Below, piece by piece: positions 51,750 to 59,394 of a stretch of 64,000 nucleotides of DNA. This DNA comes from JBMNGN01 sp050949865 (GTDB taxonomy: Bacteria > Bacillota > Syntrophomonadia > Syntrophomonadales > Syntrophomonadaceae). The DNA lies in contig JBMNGN010000001.1 of the NCBI GenBank assembly GCA_050949865.1, forward strand, positions 124,001 through 188,000, read 5' to 3'. The notes under the pieces were generated by a model, which was not told the DNA's origin, did not search any database, and saw only the letters and a program-made list of their open reading frames with translations. Every line of letters begins with the position of its first letter. The first letter of the stretch is position 1. The position numbers and the translations under genes are program-made.

Positions 51750-52715
51750 CTAGTCGATCACCGATGCACTGCCAATGCCAATCCTAACCGCTTGCCGGAG
51801 TGGGTATTTGCAAGATAAGCCGTAAATCGTACCTGCAAGCAGTTGGGGCAGACCAACCTGACAGTCAAATTTTTGATTGGGAAGTAATGACACATCTGTT
51901 ACCAAGTGTTGGGTTATGTAAACTAAGGTGCTACTTCCATCGGTTATAATACAATTTTGCAATCCTTTTCTTACAAAGTCTAGCCCTTTTTCTACATATA
52001 TATCCAAACAGTCTGTACATTCAATTCCTAAAGCCACAAGATAGAAATTCTTAAAAACCTCGGGCACTTCATCCGGATTCTTTAAGTTTTTAAAGGTACA
52101 ACTAAAGGGCGGAGTATCACCGGCCTTTTCTAACATCCTGGACGGCAGATTATCGTGAAAATCGGGCTCCACAACTAACCACTCGCAGTTCATTGCTACC
52201 CATTCTTTAGAATTAAATGTTTTTTGATAATCCTCCTGGCAAAATCCTTCTTTATATTGCAGCACATTATTAACCAGTAACTTTTTGGAAGTATGGCCTT
52301 CAGGGTGTCGATAGATATTATTAATATCTGTACCGAACTTTTGATACTCATTTATAATCTCATCACCAAATTTATCATTTCCAACGATAGTTATTACCTT
52401 GACATTGACCCCAAAGTTGGATAAAACCCGGCTCATTTCAAAGGCTGAGCCCCCATATTTTATATCTATGGAAACATGGCCGTTCTTCTCCCTTACGTTA
52501 ATGTTTATGGAGCTTTCACCCATTATTACTGCTGAAGCCTGCTGGTTAAATACATATCCTTTCCCCAGGATAATACCTTTACGCATTAGATTGGAAATAT
52601 GGACAGCTACGGAAGAACGGGTGATCCCAAACCGACGTGCCAGTTCTTCCTGAGAAATCAGGGGTTCCATTCTAATAACATCGGCAATTTCTTTCTCTCT
52701 TGAGGTTAAGTGCAT
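51750..52715 (-). CDS. Winged-helix regulator with degenerate PfkB-like sensor domain
   Basis: About 321 residues. Residues 1-55 form a winged helix (TSREKEIADVIRMEP, then EELARRFGITRSSVAVHISN). The rest follows the PfkB/ribokinase fold: YGGSAFEMSRVLSNFG is the substrate lid, VITIVGNDKFGDEI follows, and CIITDGSSTLVYI a late strand. Where active kinases have DTTGAGD, this protein has DCQVGLP: the anion-hole glycines and catalytic Asp are gone. It is therefore likely a ligand-sensing regulator derived from a sugar or nucleoside kinase. ATG 52715 follows AAGGAG. It stands next to ftsK/spoIIIE. Confidence 0.75.
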   Translation of the reverse strand: MHLTSREKEIADVIRMEPLISQEELARRFGITRSSVAVHISNLMRKGIILGKGYVFNQQASAVIMGESSININVREKNGHVSIDIKYGGSAFEMSRVLSNFGVNVKVITIVGNDKFGDEIINEYQKFGTDINNIYRHPEGHTSKKLLVNNVLQYKEGFCQEDYQKTFNSKEWVAMNCEWLVVEPDFHDNLPSRMLEKAGDTPPFSCTFKNLKNPDEVPEVFKNFYLVALGIECTDCLDIYVEKGLDFVRKGLQNCIITDGSSTLVYITQHLVTDVSLLPNQKFDCQVGLPQLLAGTIYGLSCKYPLRQAVRIGIGSASVID

Positions 52716-52775
52716 TTTGGTTCTCCTTAACACAAAATTACCGGAGGTTGTTTTTCCAAGTTTTTTTAGACTATA

Positions 52776-55025
52776 CTAACACAGTTTATTCTTGGCGTAT
52801 AGCTTTTCCAGGTAGGTGCTGTCTATAAGTATCTCTCTCTTTTTATTGGCATCCAATTCGGATACAATACCTTTAGCTTCCATAATATCAACCAAACGGG
52901 CTGCTCTGGAATACCCGATTCTCAATTTTCGCTGTAACAAAGAAACCGATGCCTTTTTAGTTTCAACAAATATTTTTACTGCCTCCCATAATAGCTCATC
53001 GGAATCCAGTTCGTCTTCAGTATTCTCAAGGATTATTTCCAGATCTCTTGTCTCCTCGGTATCCATTACCTCGGCGGCCTGTTCACGAATAAAGCTGACT
53101 GTCCTCTCGATGTCCAGGTCCGATACATAAGCCCCTTGAACCCTTAAGGCCTTTATTGCACCGACAGGATAGAATAACATATCCCCTTTCCCCAACAATT
53201 TTTCGGCTCCTCCGGTATCCAAAATGGTACGGGAATCGGTTTGAGATGAAACGGCGAAGGCTATCCTAGATGGAATATTGGCCTTGATCAAGCCCGTTAC
53301 CACGTCAACTGATGGTCTTTGGGTAGCTACTATCAGGTGCATTCCAGCAGCTCGGGCCATCTGGGCCAACCGGCATATGGAATCCTCAACCTCAACCGGA
53401 GACACCATCATAAGATCGGCCAGTTCATCTATAATAATGACAATATAAGGCATTTTATCTTTAGCAGTCTGATTATAACGTTGTATATCCCTAACCCCTT
53501 GTTCTGCAAAGGCTTTATACCTTTTACCCATCTCCGAAACCATCCATTTAAGAATAACTGCGGCCTTTTTAGCATCGGTAACCACAGGGGTCATCAAATG
53601 AGGTATCCCATTGTATACGGTCAGCTCAACCATTTTGGGATCGATTAACACCATTCTCAACTCCTCGGGAACGGCATTAAACAGGAAACTCATTATTATA
53701 CTGTTTAAGCACACACTCTTACCGGAACCGGTAGAGCCGGCGATCAATAGATGGGGCATGTCGTCAAGCCTGGCAAATACTGGTATACCGCTAATATCTT
53801 CTCCCAGGGCAAATGCAAGAGGATGGCTGTGCTTTTTAAATAGTGGTGATGCCAACAGGTTCCTCAAGCCTACATGGGATACCTCTGGATTGGGTACCTC
53901 TATGCCAATAGCTGATTTACCGGGTATGGGTGCCTCTATACGTATTCCTGCAGTAGCCAGGTTGAGCTGTAAATCATCGGTAAGGCTGACTATTCTGCTT
54001 ATTTTTACCCCTGGAGCCGGGGTTAATTCATAACGGGTTACCGCCGGCCCACAACTAACCTGGTTTACAGTAACACTGATTCCAAAGCTGGAAAAGGTAT
54101 CTTCCAGAATCCCAATGCAATCCTTAATGCTTTTCTTGTCTATCGAGCGATGGTTGCTGACCGAGCTTAACATCTCTATGGAAGGTTTTTGGTAATATTG
54201 CCCGGTTTTAGCTTCCGGCATTATTATAATATCCCCGGAACTGCTGGTATCAAGCCTTGGCGACTGTCTATCACCTCCGGTAACAAGCCTGGTATCCTTG
54301 GATAATGGTTTAACATTATTAATAACCGGCTGAATACTTCCCCCAACCGTATCTATAATCAAGGGATCCGCCTTACCGGTCCTATTATTGGTGTCCTCCT
54401 TTTCATCCTCATCCGTCTCATAGAAAATAATGCCGGATAAACGTTTGGATACTATCTTGCTCCCCTTTAACACCATTCTAAATAAATCCTTATAGCTCCT
54501 GTGTATAGTTATGGTCAAGGCAGTAATTGCTCCCAAGAAGATAAAAATAATACTTCCTACTTCCCCGAACAATTTTAGGATAATAAGAGCGAGGCCTCCT
54601 CCCAGATAGCCCCCTCCCATACCTCGCTTGCTAGCCTCCCAAACCTCCATACCCTTTGGTAATGAGTACATGCTTAGACAGGCCAGCACAATTAAACCAA
54701 GTAAAAGTAACCCCCACATTCTTACCGACCAGATTTGCTTGGTTATCCCACAATGTATTGACCAGGCCAGTAGAAATAAAGCAAATATCAGCGCCCCCTC
54801 GCCTAAAGCGTATTCCAGGCCGCTGATAACATAGGTGCCAAATAAACCGATAAATCTGGAATCATCAGGAATACCCCTGAATTTGGTTAGGCTAATGTAT
54901 AAGAAAACAGCCAACATCAATAAGGCTACCGATATCATCTCATTTCTGATAACAGCCGATTTAGGTTCATTCTTTAATTTCATCCGGGTTCTGGGTTTTG
55001 TTTTCAGTTTGGATGCATTTTTCAC
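52776..55025 (-). CDS. spoIIIE: DNA translocase FtsK/SpoIIIE
   Basis: 749 residues. Four TM segments in the first 180 residues, a charged linker, then the alpha domain and RecA-like motor (Walker A GSTGSGKSVCLNSI, near residue 430; Walker B VIIIDELADLMM; FKAEQ-type region LIVATQRPSVDVVTG) and a gamma winged helix at the C-terminus (ISYSRAARLVDIMEAKGI-like GYSRAARLVDIMEAKG). It pumps chromosomal DNA through the division or sporulation septum. GTG 55025 follows AAGGAGGGG. By synteny with ylzJ-tepA it is the SpoIIIE orthologue; SftA-type function cannot be excluded. Confidence 0.94.
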   Translation of the reverse strand: MKNASKLKTKPRTRMKLKNEPKSAVIRNEMISVALLMLAVFLYISLTKFRGIPDDSRFIGLFGTYVISGLEYALGEGALIFALFLLAWSIHCGITKQIWSVRMWGLLLLGLIVLACLSMYSLPKGMEVWEASKRGMGGGYLGGGLALIILKLFGEVGSIIFIFLGAITALTITIHRSYKDLFRMVLKGSKIVSKRLSGIIFYETDEDEKEDTNNRTGKADPLIIDTVGGSIQPVINNVKPLSKDTRLVTGGDRQSPRLDTSSSGDIIIMPEAKTGQYYQKPSIEMLSSVSNHRSIDKKSIKDCIGILEDTFSSFGISVTVNQVSCGPAVTRYELTPAPGVKISRIVSLTDDLQLNLATAGIRIEAPIPGKSAIGIEVPNPEVSHVGLRNLLASPLFKKHSHPLAFALGEDISGIPVFARLDDMPHLLIAGSTGSGKSVCLNSIIMSFLFNAVPEELRMVLIDPKMVELTVYNGIPHLMTPVVTDAKKAAVILKWMVSEMGKRYKAFAEQGVRDIQRYNQTAKDKMPYIVIIIDELADLMMVSPVEVEDSICRLAQMARAAGMHLIVATQRPSVDVVTGLIKANIPSRIAFAVSSQTDSRTILDTGGAEKLLGKGDMLFYPVGAIKALRVQGAYVSDLDIERTVSFIREQAAEVMDTEETRDLEIILENTEDELDSDELLWEAVKIFVETKKASVSLLQRKLRIGYSRAARLVDIMEAKGIVSELDANKKREILIDSTYLEKLYAKNKLC

Positions 55026-55133
55026 AATTATCCCCTCCTTTTGAAAAAAATAAGGAGCATTGTTGGGTCTAATTATATCAAACCAAATACTTTACAGGGT
55101 ATACATAAAATTACATAACCCATCAGTTCTTGA

Positions 55134-55913
55134 TTAGTAGAAGACAATGGTCAGAACAATTCCAGCTAAAGCCCAGCAATACCAGGTGAAAACAGAAAGC
55201 CTTCCTATCTTTACCAAATTAAAAACAATTTTTATAGCTATATATCCGGTTATAATCGAGGATAGGAATCCCAACAAGTAAGGCTGCATTTCCTGCCAGG
55301 TCATTTCAACCCAAGCCAAGTCAGATAGTTCTAGTATTCCTGCTCCTAGGATAACGGGAATGGACATGAGAAAAGAAAACCGGGCCGCGATTTCTCTATC
55401 CAGGCCGGCCAACAAACCCCCAGCAATGGTCGAACCGGAGCGGGATATACCGGGAATTATGGCCAGGGCTTGAAGCAGTCCAATAAAAACCGCATCGCTG
55501 TACTTCATATCTCCAAACCGCTTTAATCCGAAGCTATATTTGGCACTGTATTCGGAAAATTTTAGGACCGCTCCAGTAAACAACAGACCCAAACCAACCA
55601 CCAGCAAGGAAGTGAATGCCTTTTCTATCCAGGTATTAAAAAAATATCCTACTAAACCTGCAGGTATACACCCCACAAGGATTAGACCGGTCAGCCTGCT
55701 AAACGGCTTTTTAATTAAGTACCAAATGTCCTGCCAGAATACTATAAAAACTGGTATCAGGGTTCCAATATGTACAAGTACATCAAAGGTTAAAGGCGGT
55801 TCCTCAACAGCGAATAAATGCTGGAATATTACCAGATGACCGGAACTGCTTACCGGCAGAAATTCGGTTAATCCCTGAACCGCACCAAGAACTATGGCTT
55901 CAAATATCGTCAA
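55134..55913 (-). CDS. uppP: Undecaprenyl-diphosphate phosphatase
   Basis: Recycles the lipid carrier of wall synthesis; confers bacitracin tolerance. 259 residues, about eight TM segments, with both BacA signatures: LTEFLPVSSSGHL near the N-terminus and IPGISRSGSTIAGGL near residue 155. Start TTG 55913 follows GGAGGG at eight bases. It interrupts the usual spoIIIE-ylzJ adjacency. Confidence 0.96.
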   Translation of the reverse strand: MTIFEAIVLGAVQGLTEFLPVSSSGHLVIFQHLFAVEEPPLTFDVLVHIGTLIPVFIVFWQDIWYLIKKPFSRLTGLILVGCIPAGLVGYFFNTWIEKAFTSLLVVGLGLLFTGAVLKFSEYSAKYSFGLKRFGDMKYSDAVFIGLLQALAIIPGISRSGSTIAGGLLAGLDREIAARFSFLMSIPVILGAGILELSDLAWVEMTWQEMQPYLLGFLSSIITGYIAIKIVFNLVKIGRLSVFTWYCWALAGIVLTIVFY

Positions 55914-56051
55914 TTCCCATACCCTCCCGCTATTATATACTATATTAGATTATATCATTCAAACCATCGTATAAGGAGAAGAAAAGGCGCTTACAACGGG
56001 TTCCCCAATAATGCATAATTCGAAACCGTTTTTCCTAGCTTTAGCTTCGCC

Positions 56052-56087
56052 ATAGAAAAAAGCACCCTAAATGGTCGGTGCTTTTTA
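56052..56087 (-). terminator. Terminator after ylzJ
   Basis: AAAAAAGCACC (56056-56066) pairs with GGTGCTTTTT (56077-56086); T-rich tail on either strand. It closes the tepA-ylzJ pair. Confidence 0.75.
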
Positions 56088-56118
56088 TTATATACTAAAA
56101 GACAGCCGGTTTTTGGTT

Positions 56119-56340
56119 TTAATCATCCAGCCTGGCATTCATGGTAAGTATACGTCCTGGCATGTATTGGCTATTTAGATAATCGGACGGATCGGTACTA
56201 ACGATATTAATTATTTTTATCTGGTTAACTCCCCAGGGTATTGCCTGAATAATTCCCCCATTTGGAAGCTTAATGTCAATCGTCATCGGACCTTCGTCAG
56301 AAGCAAGAATGTTAAAGGGTTCAGGAGCATATATAATCAT
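56119..56340 (-). CDS. YlzJ-like protein
   Basis: 73-residue protein of the YlzJ-like family (function unknown), with the short conserved start MIIYAPEPFNILA and GGIIQAIPWGVNQIKIINI. Its ATG overlaps the tepA stop by four bases. tepA-ylzJ pairs occur throughout Firmicutes near spoIIIE. It has the normal family length. Confidence 0.88.
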   Translation of the reverse strand: MIIYAPEPFNILASDEGPMTIDIKLPNGGIIQAIPWGVNQIKIINIVSTDPSDYLNSQYMPGRILTMNARLDD

Positions 56341-57053
56341 TGAAGAATGCCTCCTTTATTCTTTAATTCGTTCATTTTGCTAATGGCATCCTTCAAACCT
56401 CCTACTCCATCGATTAAACCACATTCCACGGCATCTTTTCCCACTAGAACCGTACCGATATCCCGCGCCAGATCTCCGGTCCTGAACATCAATTCCCTAA
56501 ATTTAGCCTCAGTTATGTTGGAATGCTCAACGACAAACCTTACCACTCGATCCTGCATTTTATCAAGATATTCATAAGTCTGGGGCACTCCTATCACCAG
56601 ACCAGTTAACCGAATGGGATGAATAGTCATGGTAGCCGAAGGAGCAATGAAGGAATAGTTGGTACTAACTGCAATGGTAGCTCCAATGGAATGTCCTCCC
56701 CCCAATACTATTGATACAGTCGGTTTAGAAAGACTGGCAATCATTTCAGCAATAGCCAGACCGGCTTCAACATCCCCGCCAACGGTATTGAGGATAACCA
56801 ACAATCCTTTAATATTGGGATTTTCTTCAACAGCTACCAGTTGAGGTATTACGTGTTCATACTTGGTAGTTTTATTTTGCGGCGGTAATATCATATGGCC
56901 TTCAACCTGGCCTGATATAGTTAAACAGTGTACATCGGCTTTGTGTTCAGGTATATCCAGTTGTCCCAACTCTTTAAGGTTATCCAGTTTCTGTTGCTGG
57001 TTTGATTCTTGTTTATTCGGCTCTTGAGCTGGTTCCTCACTAAATATATGCAT
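56337..57053 (-). CDS. tepA: ClpP-like serine protease TepA
   Basis: 238-residue cytoplasmic ClpP-fold protease related to B. subtilis TepA/YmfB, implicated in signal peptide or spore protein processing. The oxyanion strand NTVGGDVEAGLAIAEMI, nucleophile in GGGHSIGATIAVST and His in TIHPIRLTG are visible; a Glu/Gln-rich hydrophilic N-terminus of about 40 residues precedes the fold. ATG 57053 follows AAAGGAG. Paired with ylzJ. Confidence 0.92.
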   Translation of the reverse strand: MHIFSEEPAQEPNKQESNQQQKLDNLKELGQLDIPEHKADVHCLTISGQVEGHMILPPQNKTTKYEHVIPQLVAVEENPNIKGLLVILNTVGGDVEAGLAIAEMIASLSKPTVSIVLGGGHSIGATIAVSTNYSFIAPSATMTIHPIRLTGLVIGVPQTYEYLDKMQDRVVRFVVEHSNITEAKFRELMFRTGDLARDIGTVLVGKDAVECGLIDGVGGLKDAISKMNELKNKGGILQ

Positions 57054-57063
57054 CTGTTTTTAC

Positions 57064-57363
57064 TCCTTTCATCTGCATTCTAGTTATTAGAATTACCTTG
57101 ACTGCAGAAATAATACGCTCTCCAAAGTGTTACATGGGGACATTGTTTCCGTAATAACAAGAACCAGCCTTGATTACAGAAAGAATGTCCCCATGCAATA
57201 ATCAATTTAAAAATTTATGTATCCATTTAACTTCCAATTCCGTCTTTCAAATCGTATTCCAGGCTAATGCGAATACTTTCAGGGATTAATTCCCTTGTTC
57301 AAATTAACCTGCCCGGCCCCTCCCCTCAACCTATACGTTATGTAATCGATCAATGCAAGTCTG
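57064..57363. other. Intergenic stretch between the lipoprotein gene and tepA
   Basis: About 300 bases without a gene. It contains the long imperfect palindrome at 57133-57195. No promoter with both hexamers stood out to me. Confidence 0.5.
57133..57195. repeat. Long imperfect palindrome (REP/BIME-like)
   Basis: CATGGGGACATTGTTTCC at the left is matched at the right by GAAAGAATGTCCCCATG, with further pairing of GTAAT and CAAG arms around a short AACCAGC loop, a stem of about 27 bp. Hairpins carrying GGGGACATT/AATGTCCCC arms are of the type spread by RAYT (IS200-like) transposases. No RAYT gene is in the window. Confidence 0.6.
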
Positions 57364-57747
57364 CTATTCAGCACTGCTTTCTACATTTTTAAGCGTAACC
57401 TTTCCGGTTGCATCTTTACCGGTGATTCGTATTTCATACGTATCCGATTCAGAAACGGTTACAGTAAATATCCCTGACCTAACATCGTTCCCTGTATAAG
57501 GTTCACTGCCGTTTTTACCGCTGACTTTAAGAGCAATTTCTCCGTCTTCACGCACAACTTCAAACTGCAAGACATCCCCCTTGTCAAGGGATAATTCACA
57601 CTTATTGTTTGAGCTCCACTCCTTAAATTCCATTGTAAATCCTTTTCCATTAGGCTTCTCAAGTATCACAATGCTGCCCTTTGATGCAGTACAACCCGAG
57701 ATTGTTATTAAGATAGCAATCACCAGCAGAAATAAATTCTGGCGCAT
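57364..57747 (-). CDS. Small lipoprotein of unknown function
   Basis: About 127 residues. Signal LFLLVIAILITISGC with lipobox ISGC, followed by TASKGSIVILEK. The mature part is beta-rich (EFKEWSSNNKCELSLDKGD, DTYEIRITGKDATGKVTLKN) and looks like a small beta sandwich. It is not assigned to a family by me. The frame opens at ATG 57756, but GGAGG lies only a base away; ATG 57747, nine bases after GGAGG, is the likely start. It follows the membrane hydrolase gene closely and both probably form one islet operon. Confidence 0.75.
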   Translation of the reverse strand: MRQNLFLLVIAILITISGCTASKGSIVILEKPNGKGFTMEFKEWSSNNKCELSLDKGDVLQFEVVREDGEIALKVSGKNGSEPYTGNDVRSGIFTVTVSESDTYEIRITGKDATGKVTLKNVESSAE

Positions 57748-57761
57748 ATTCCGCATCCTCC

Positions 57762-58967
57762 CTATTGCTGCGGTTGATTTACCAAGAAACAGGACAATAC
57801 CTCACGTACAAATTTTTCCCGCTCGTTGATCCAGGGGCTGTGGCCGGAATGCTCAAACCATACAATTGCCTTGTCAGGCGCATCCAGAACCTGCACATAT
57901 TCCTCGACCAATACCGTAGGCGCATTGATATCATGCCGGCCCAAGAAGAAATAGACAGGCACATCCAGCTTTGTGTAATCCGACCTCAAGTCGATGTCAT
58001 AAAGTTGCTGGTACACATGACCGAAGGTATTGATAATGCCACGGATATAATTGATTTTATCAAGCAGCCCATATTCAGAGGAACCGATGTCCCGAAGGGT
58101 ATTGTAGCCGGGATTGTGAATTTCGGGGTTTTTAGCCATATATTCGCTGAGATAATTAAGATACACTGCGCTTTTCCATGTTACGTCCTTGCCATAATAG
58201 GGTGGCGCACCGTTTGCCGTGAGCCTTTCTATGAGATCTGTGTCGCCGCTATTTTTAGCAATCTCCATTGCCTTTGCGTAATCCATCCGCTCGGTTTCGG
58301 CGAAATCCACCATTTGCCCTGTTCCGATGAATGCATGATAAGACTCCGGGTACTTATCAACAAGAAAAATCCCCAAAGCGCTGCCCCAAGATTCACCCAC
58401 CAGATAAATTTTTTCCTGCGAAAAGCGCTCTTTTAGGTACTCGGTCAGAGCGTGACCATCCTGAATATAGGTTTGGACAGTAATATTATAAATTTTTTCT
58501 GCATAATAAGACTTTCCGGAACCAGGCTGATCCCAGTTGACAACAACAAAATGCTTCTCCAACTCTGCCAGTTCATGCCGTACCGCCGCCATCTGAGTAC
58601 CGCCGGGACCGCCCGCCAAAAAGAGCAGGATGGGCGCGGTTTTGTCCCAACCTCTTAGGCTAATCCACTGTTTCCTGCCGTTCAGTTCAAGTTCTTTAAT
58701 TTCTGCAATGCTGTTTTTAAGCGTGTTTCCGTTTTCATCAACAATTCGTGGAGTGGAAGCAGTGCGCTGCGAAAAGGCAATTAACCCCAGGTTTAATATC
58801 ATAGCCACAAAAAAGAATATCGCCGTTTTTTTAAGGCTAATAAGCTGTTTTAAATCCGACTTTTTTCTTATACGTGCAGCTATACAATAAGCTGACAGGA
58901 GCAAAATACCTGCCAGTCCAACGACCGCCAAAACGGTTAAAATTAATAATATAACTATTTGAATCAT
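57762..58967 (-). CDS. Membrane-anchored alpha/beta hydrolase (proline iminopeptidase-like)
   Basis: 401 residues. Two TM segments (about 5-28 and 46-66) precede a hydrolase domain. The oxyanion strand LFLAGGPGGTQMA is the HGGPG-like motif of prolyl aminopeptidases, nucleophile GESWGS (near residue 195), acid in FLGRHDINAP and His in EHSGHSPW: a full triad with a cap domain between. Probable substrate is an N-terminal proline peptide or an ester; not certain. ATG 58967 follows GGAGC. Gene pair 57364-58967 interrupts the conserved tepA-rnj order and is flanked by repeats, so recent acquisition is plausible. Confidence 0.85.
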   Translation of the reverse strand: MIQIVILLILTVLAVVGLAGILLLSAYCIAARIRKKSDLKQLISLKKTAIFFFVAMILNLGLIAFSQRTASTPRIVDENGNTLKNSIAEIKELELNGRKQWISLRGWDKTAPILLFLAGGPGGTQMAAVRHELAELEKHFVVVNWDQPGSGKSYYAEKIYNITVQTYIQDGHALTEYLKERFSQEKIYLVGESWGSALGIFLVDKYPESYHAFIGTGQMVDFAETERMDYAKAMEIAKNSGDTDLIERLTANGAPPYYGKDVTWKSAVYLNYLSEYMAKNPEIHNPGYNTLRDIGSSEYGLLDKINYIRGIINTFGHVYQQLYDIDLRSDYTKLDVPVYFFLGRHDINAPTVLVEEYVQVLDAPDKAIVWFEHSGHSPWINEREKFVREVLSCFLVNQPQQ

Positions 58968-59235
58968 AGTAAAGCTCCATTATTGTTTACTCGTTTCTCT
59001 CTTCAGAGGCAATGGTGGGACTCATCTGAACCTTCCCACTCATTCTTAACCAGGCCAACTAAGATCGATTATTCCGTGCCGGGTCAGCTTTCCAATCAGC
59101 TTCATTAAGGGTGAAAGGGGACGGGCGCCAAGTGGGTGGCACTAATTGCTTACTTCGTCTCTTCGTTCCTTAAATGGCTCACTTTTATTATGTCAAATGC
59201 ACCCTATATTATCCTGTCAGACCTAGCTTTTTTGA

Positions 59236-59267
59236 CCAATATAAAAAGCCCGCAAATGCAGGCTTTT
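59236..59267 (-). terminator. Terminator downstream of RNase J
   Basis: AAAAGCCCGC (59244-59253) pairs with GCAGGCTTTT (59258-59267), one G-U pair; on the minus strand a TTTTTATATTGG tail follows. Confidence 0.65.
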
Positions 59268-59322
59268 CTTAGAGGGTTGCGGTCTTTGGATATATAATGT
59301 AATGCCATATTACCTAAAAGAT

Positions 59323-59379
59323 GTTGGGTTCGTTGAGCGCAACCAACCCAACCCCCTTCTGGATAAGAGGGGTTGGGTT
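59323..59379. repeat. Nested palindromes with GTTGGGTT arms (REP-like)
   Basis: GTTGGGTT (59323-59330) pairs with AACCAACCC (59341-59349) around CGTTGAGCGC. The same AACCCAACCCCC (59345-59356) alternatively pairs with GGGGTTGGGTT (59369-59379). The GTTGGGTTCG...AACCCAAC type of palindrome recurs in many unrelated bacterial genomes as a mobile repeat. It lies 16 bases after the RNase J stop and could also serve as its terminator. Confidence 0.5.
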
Positions 59380-59394
59380 TTGAACATAGAAAAT

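Larger units (their letters stand above)
58968..59394. other. Repeat-rich gap between the hydrolase and RNase J
   Basis: About 427 bases without a gene. It holds a terminator (59236-59267), palindromic GTTGGGTT elements (59323-59379) and a GGGGACGGGCGCC segment near 59117-59129 similar in flavour to REP sequences. Confidence 0.55.

Noticed and set aside
57765..58436. 223-codon plus-strand frame opposite the membrane hydrolase
   Set aside because: Long but fully antisense to a gene with a complete catalytic triad; the reverse frame has no recognisable motif.
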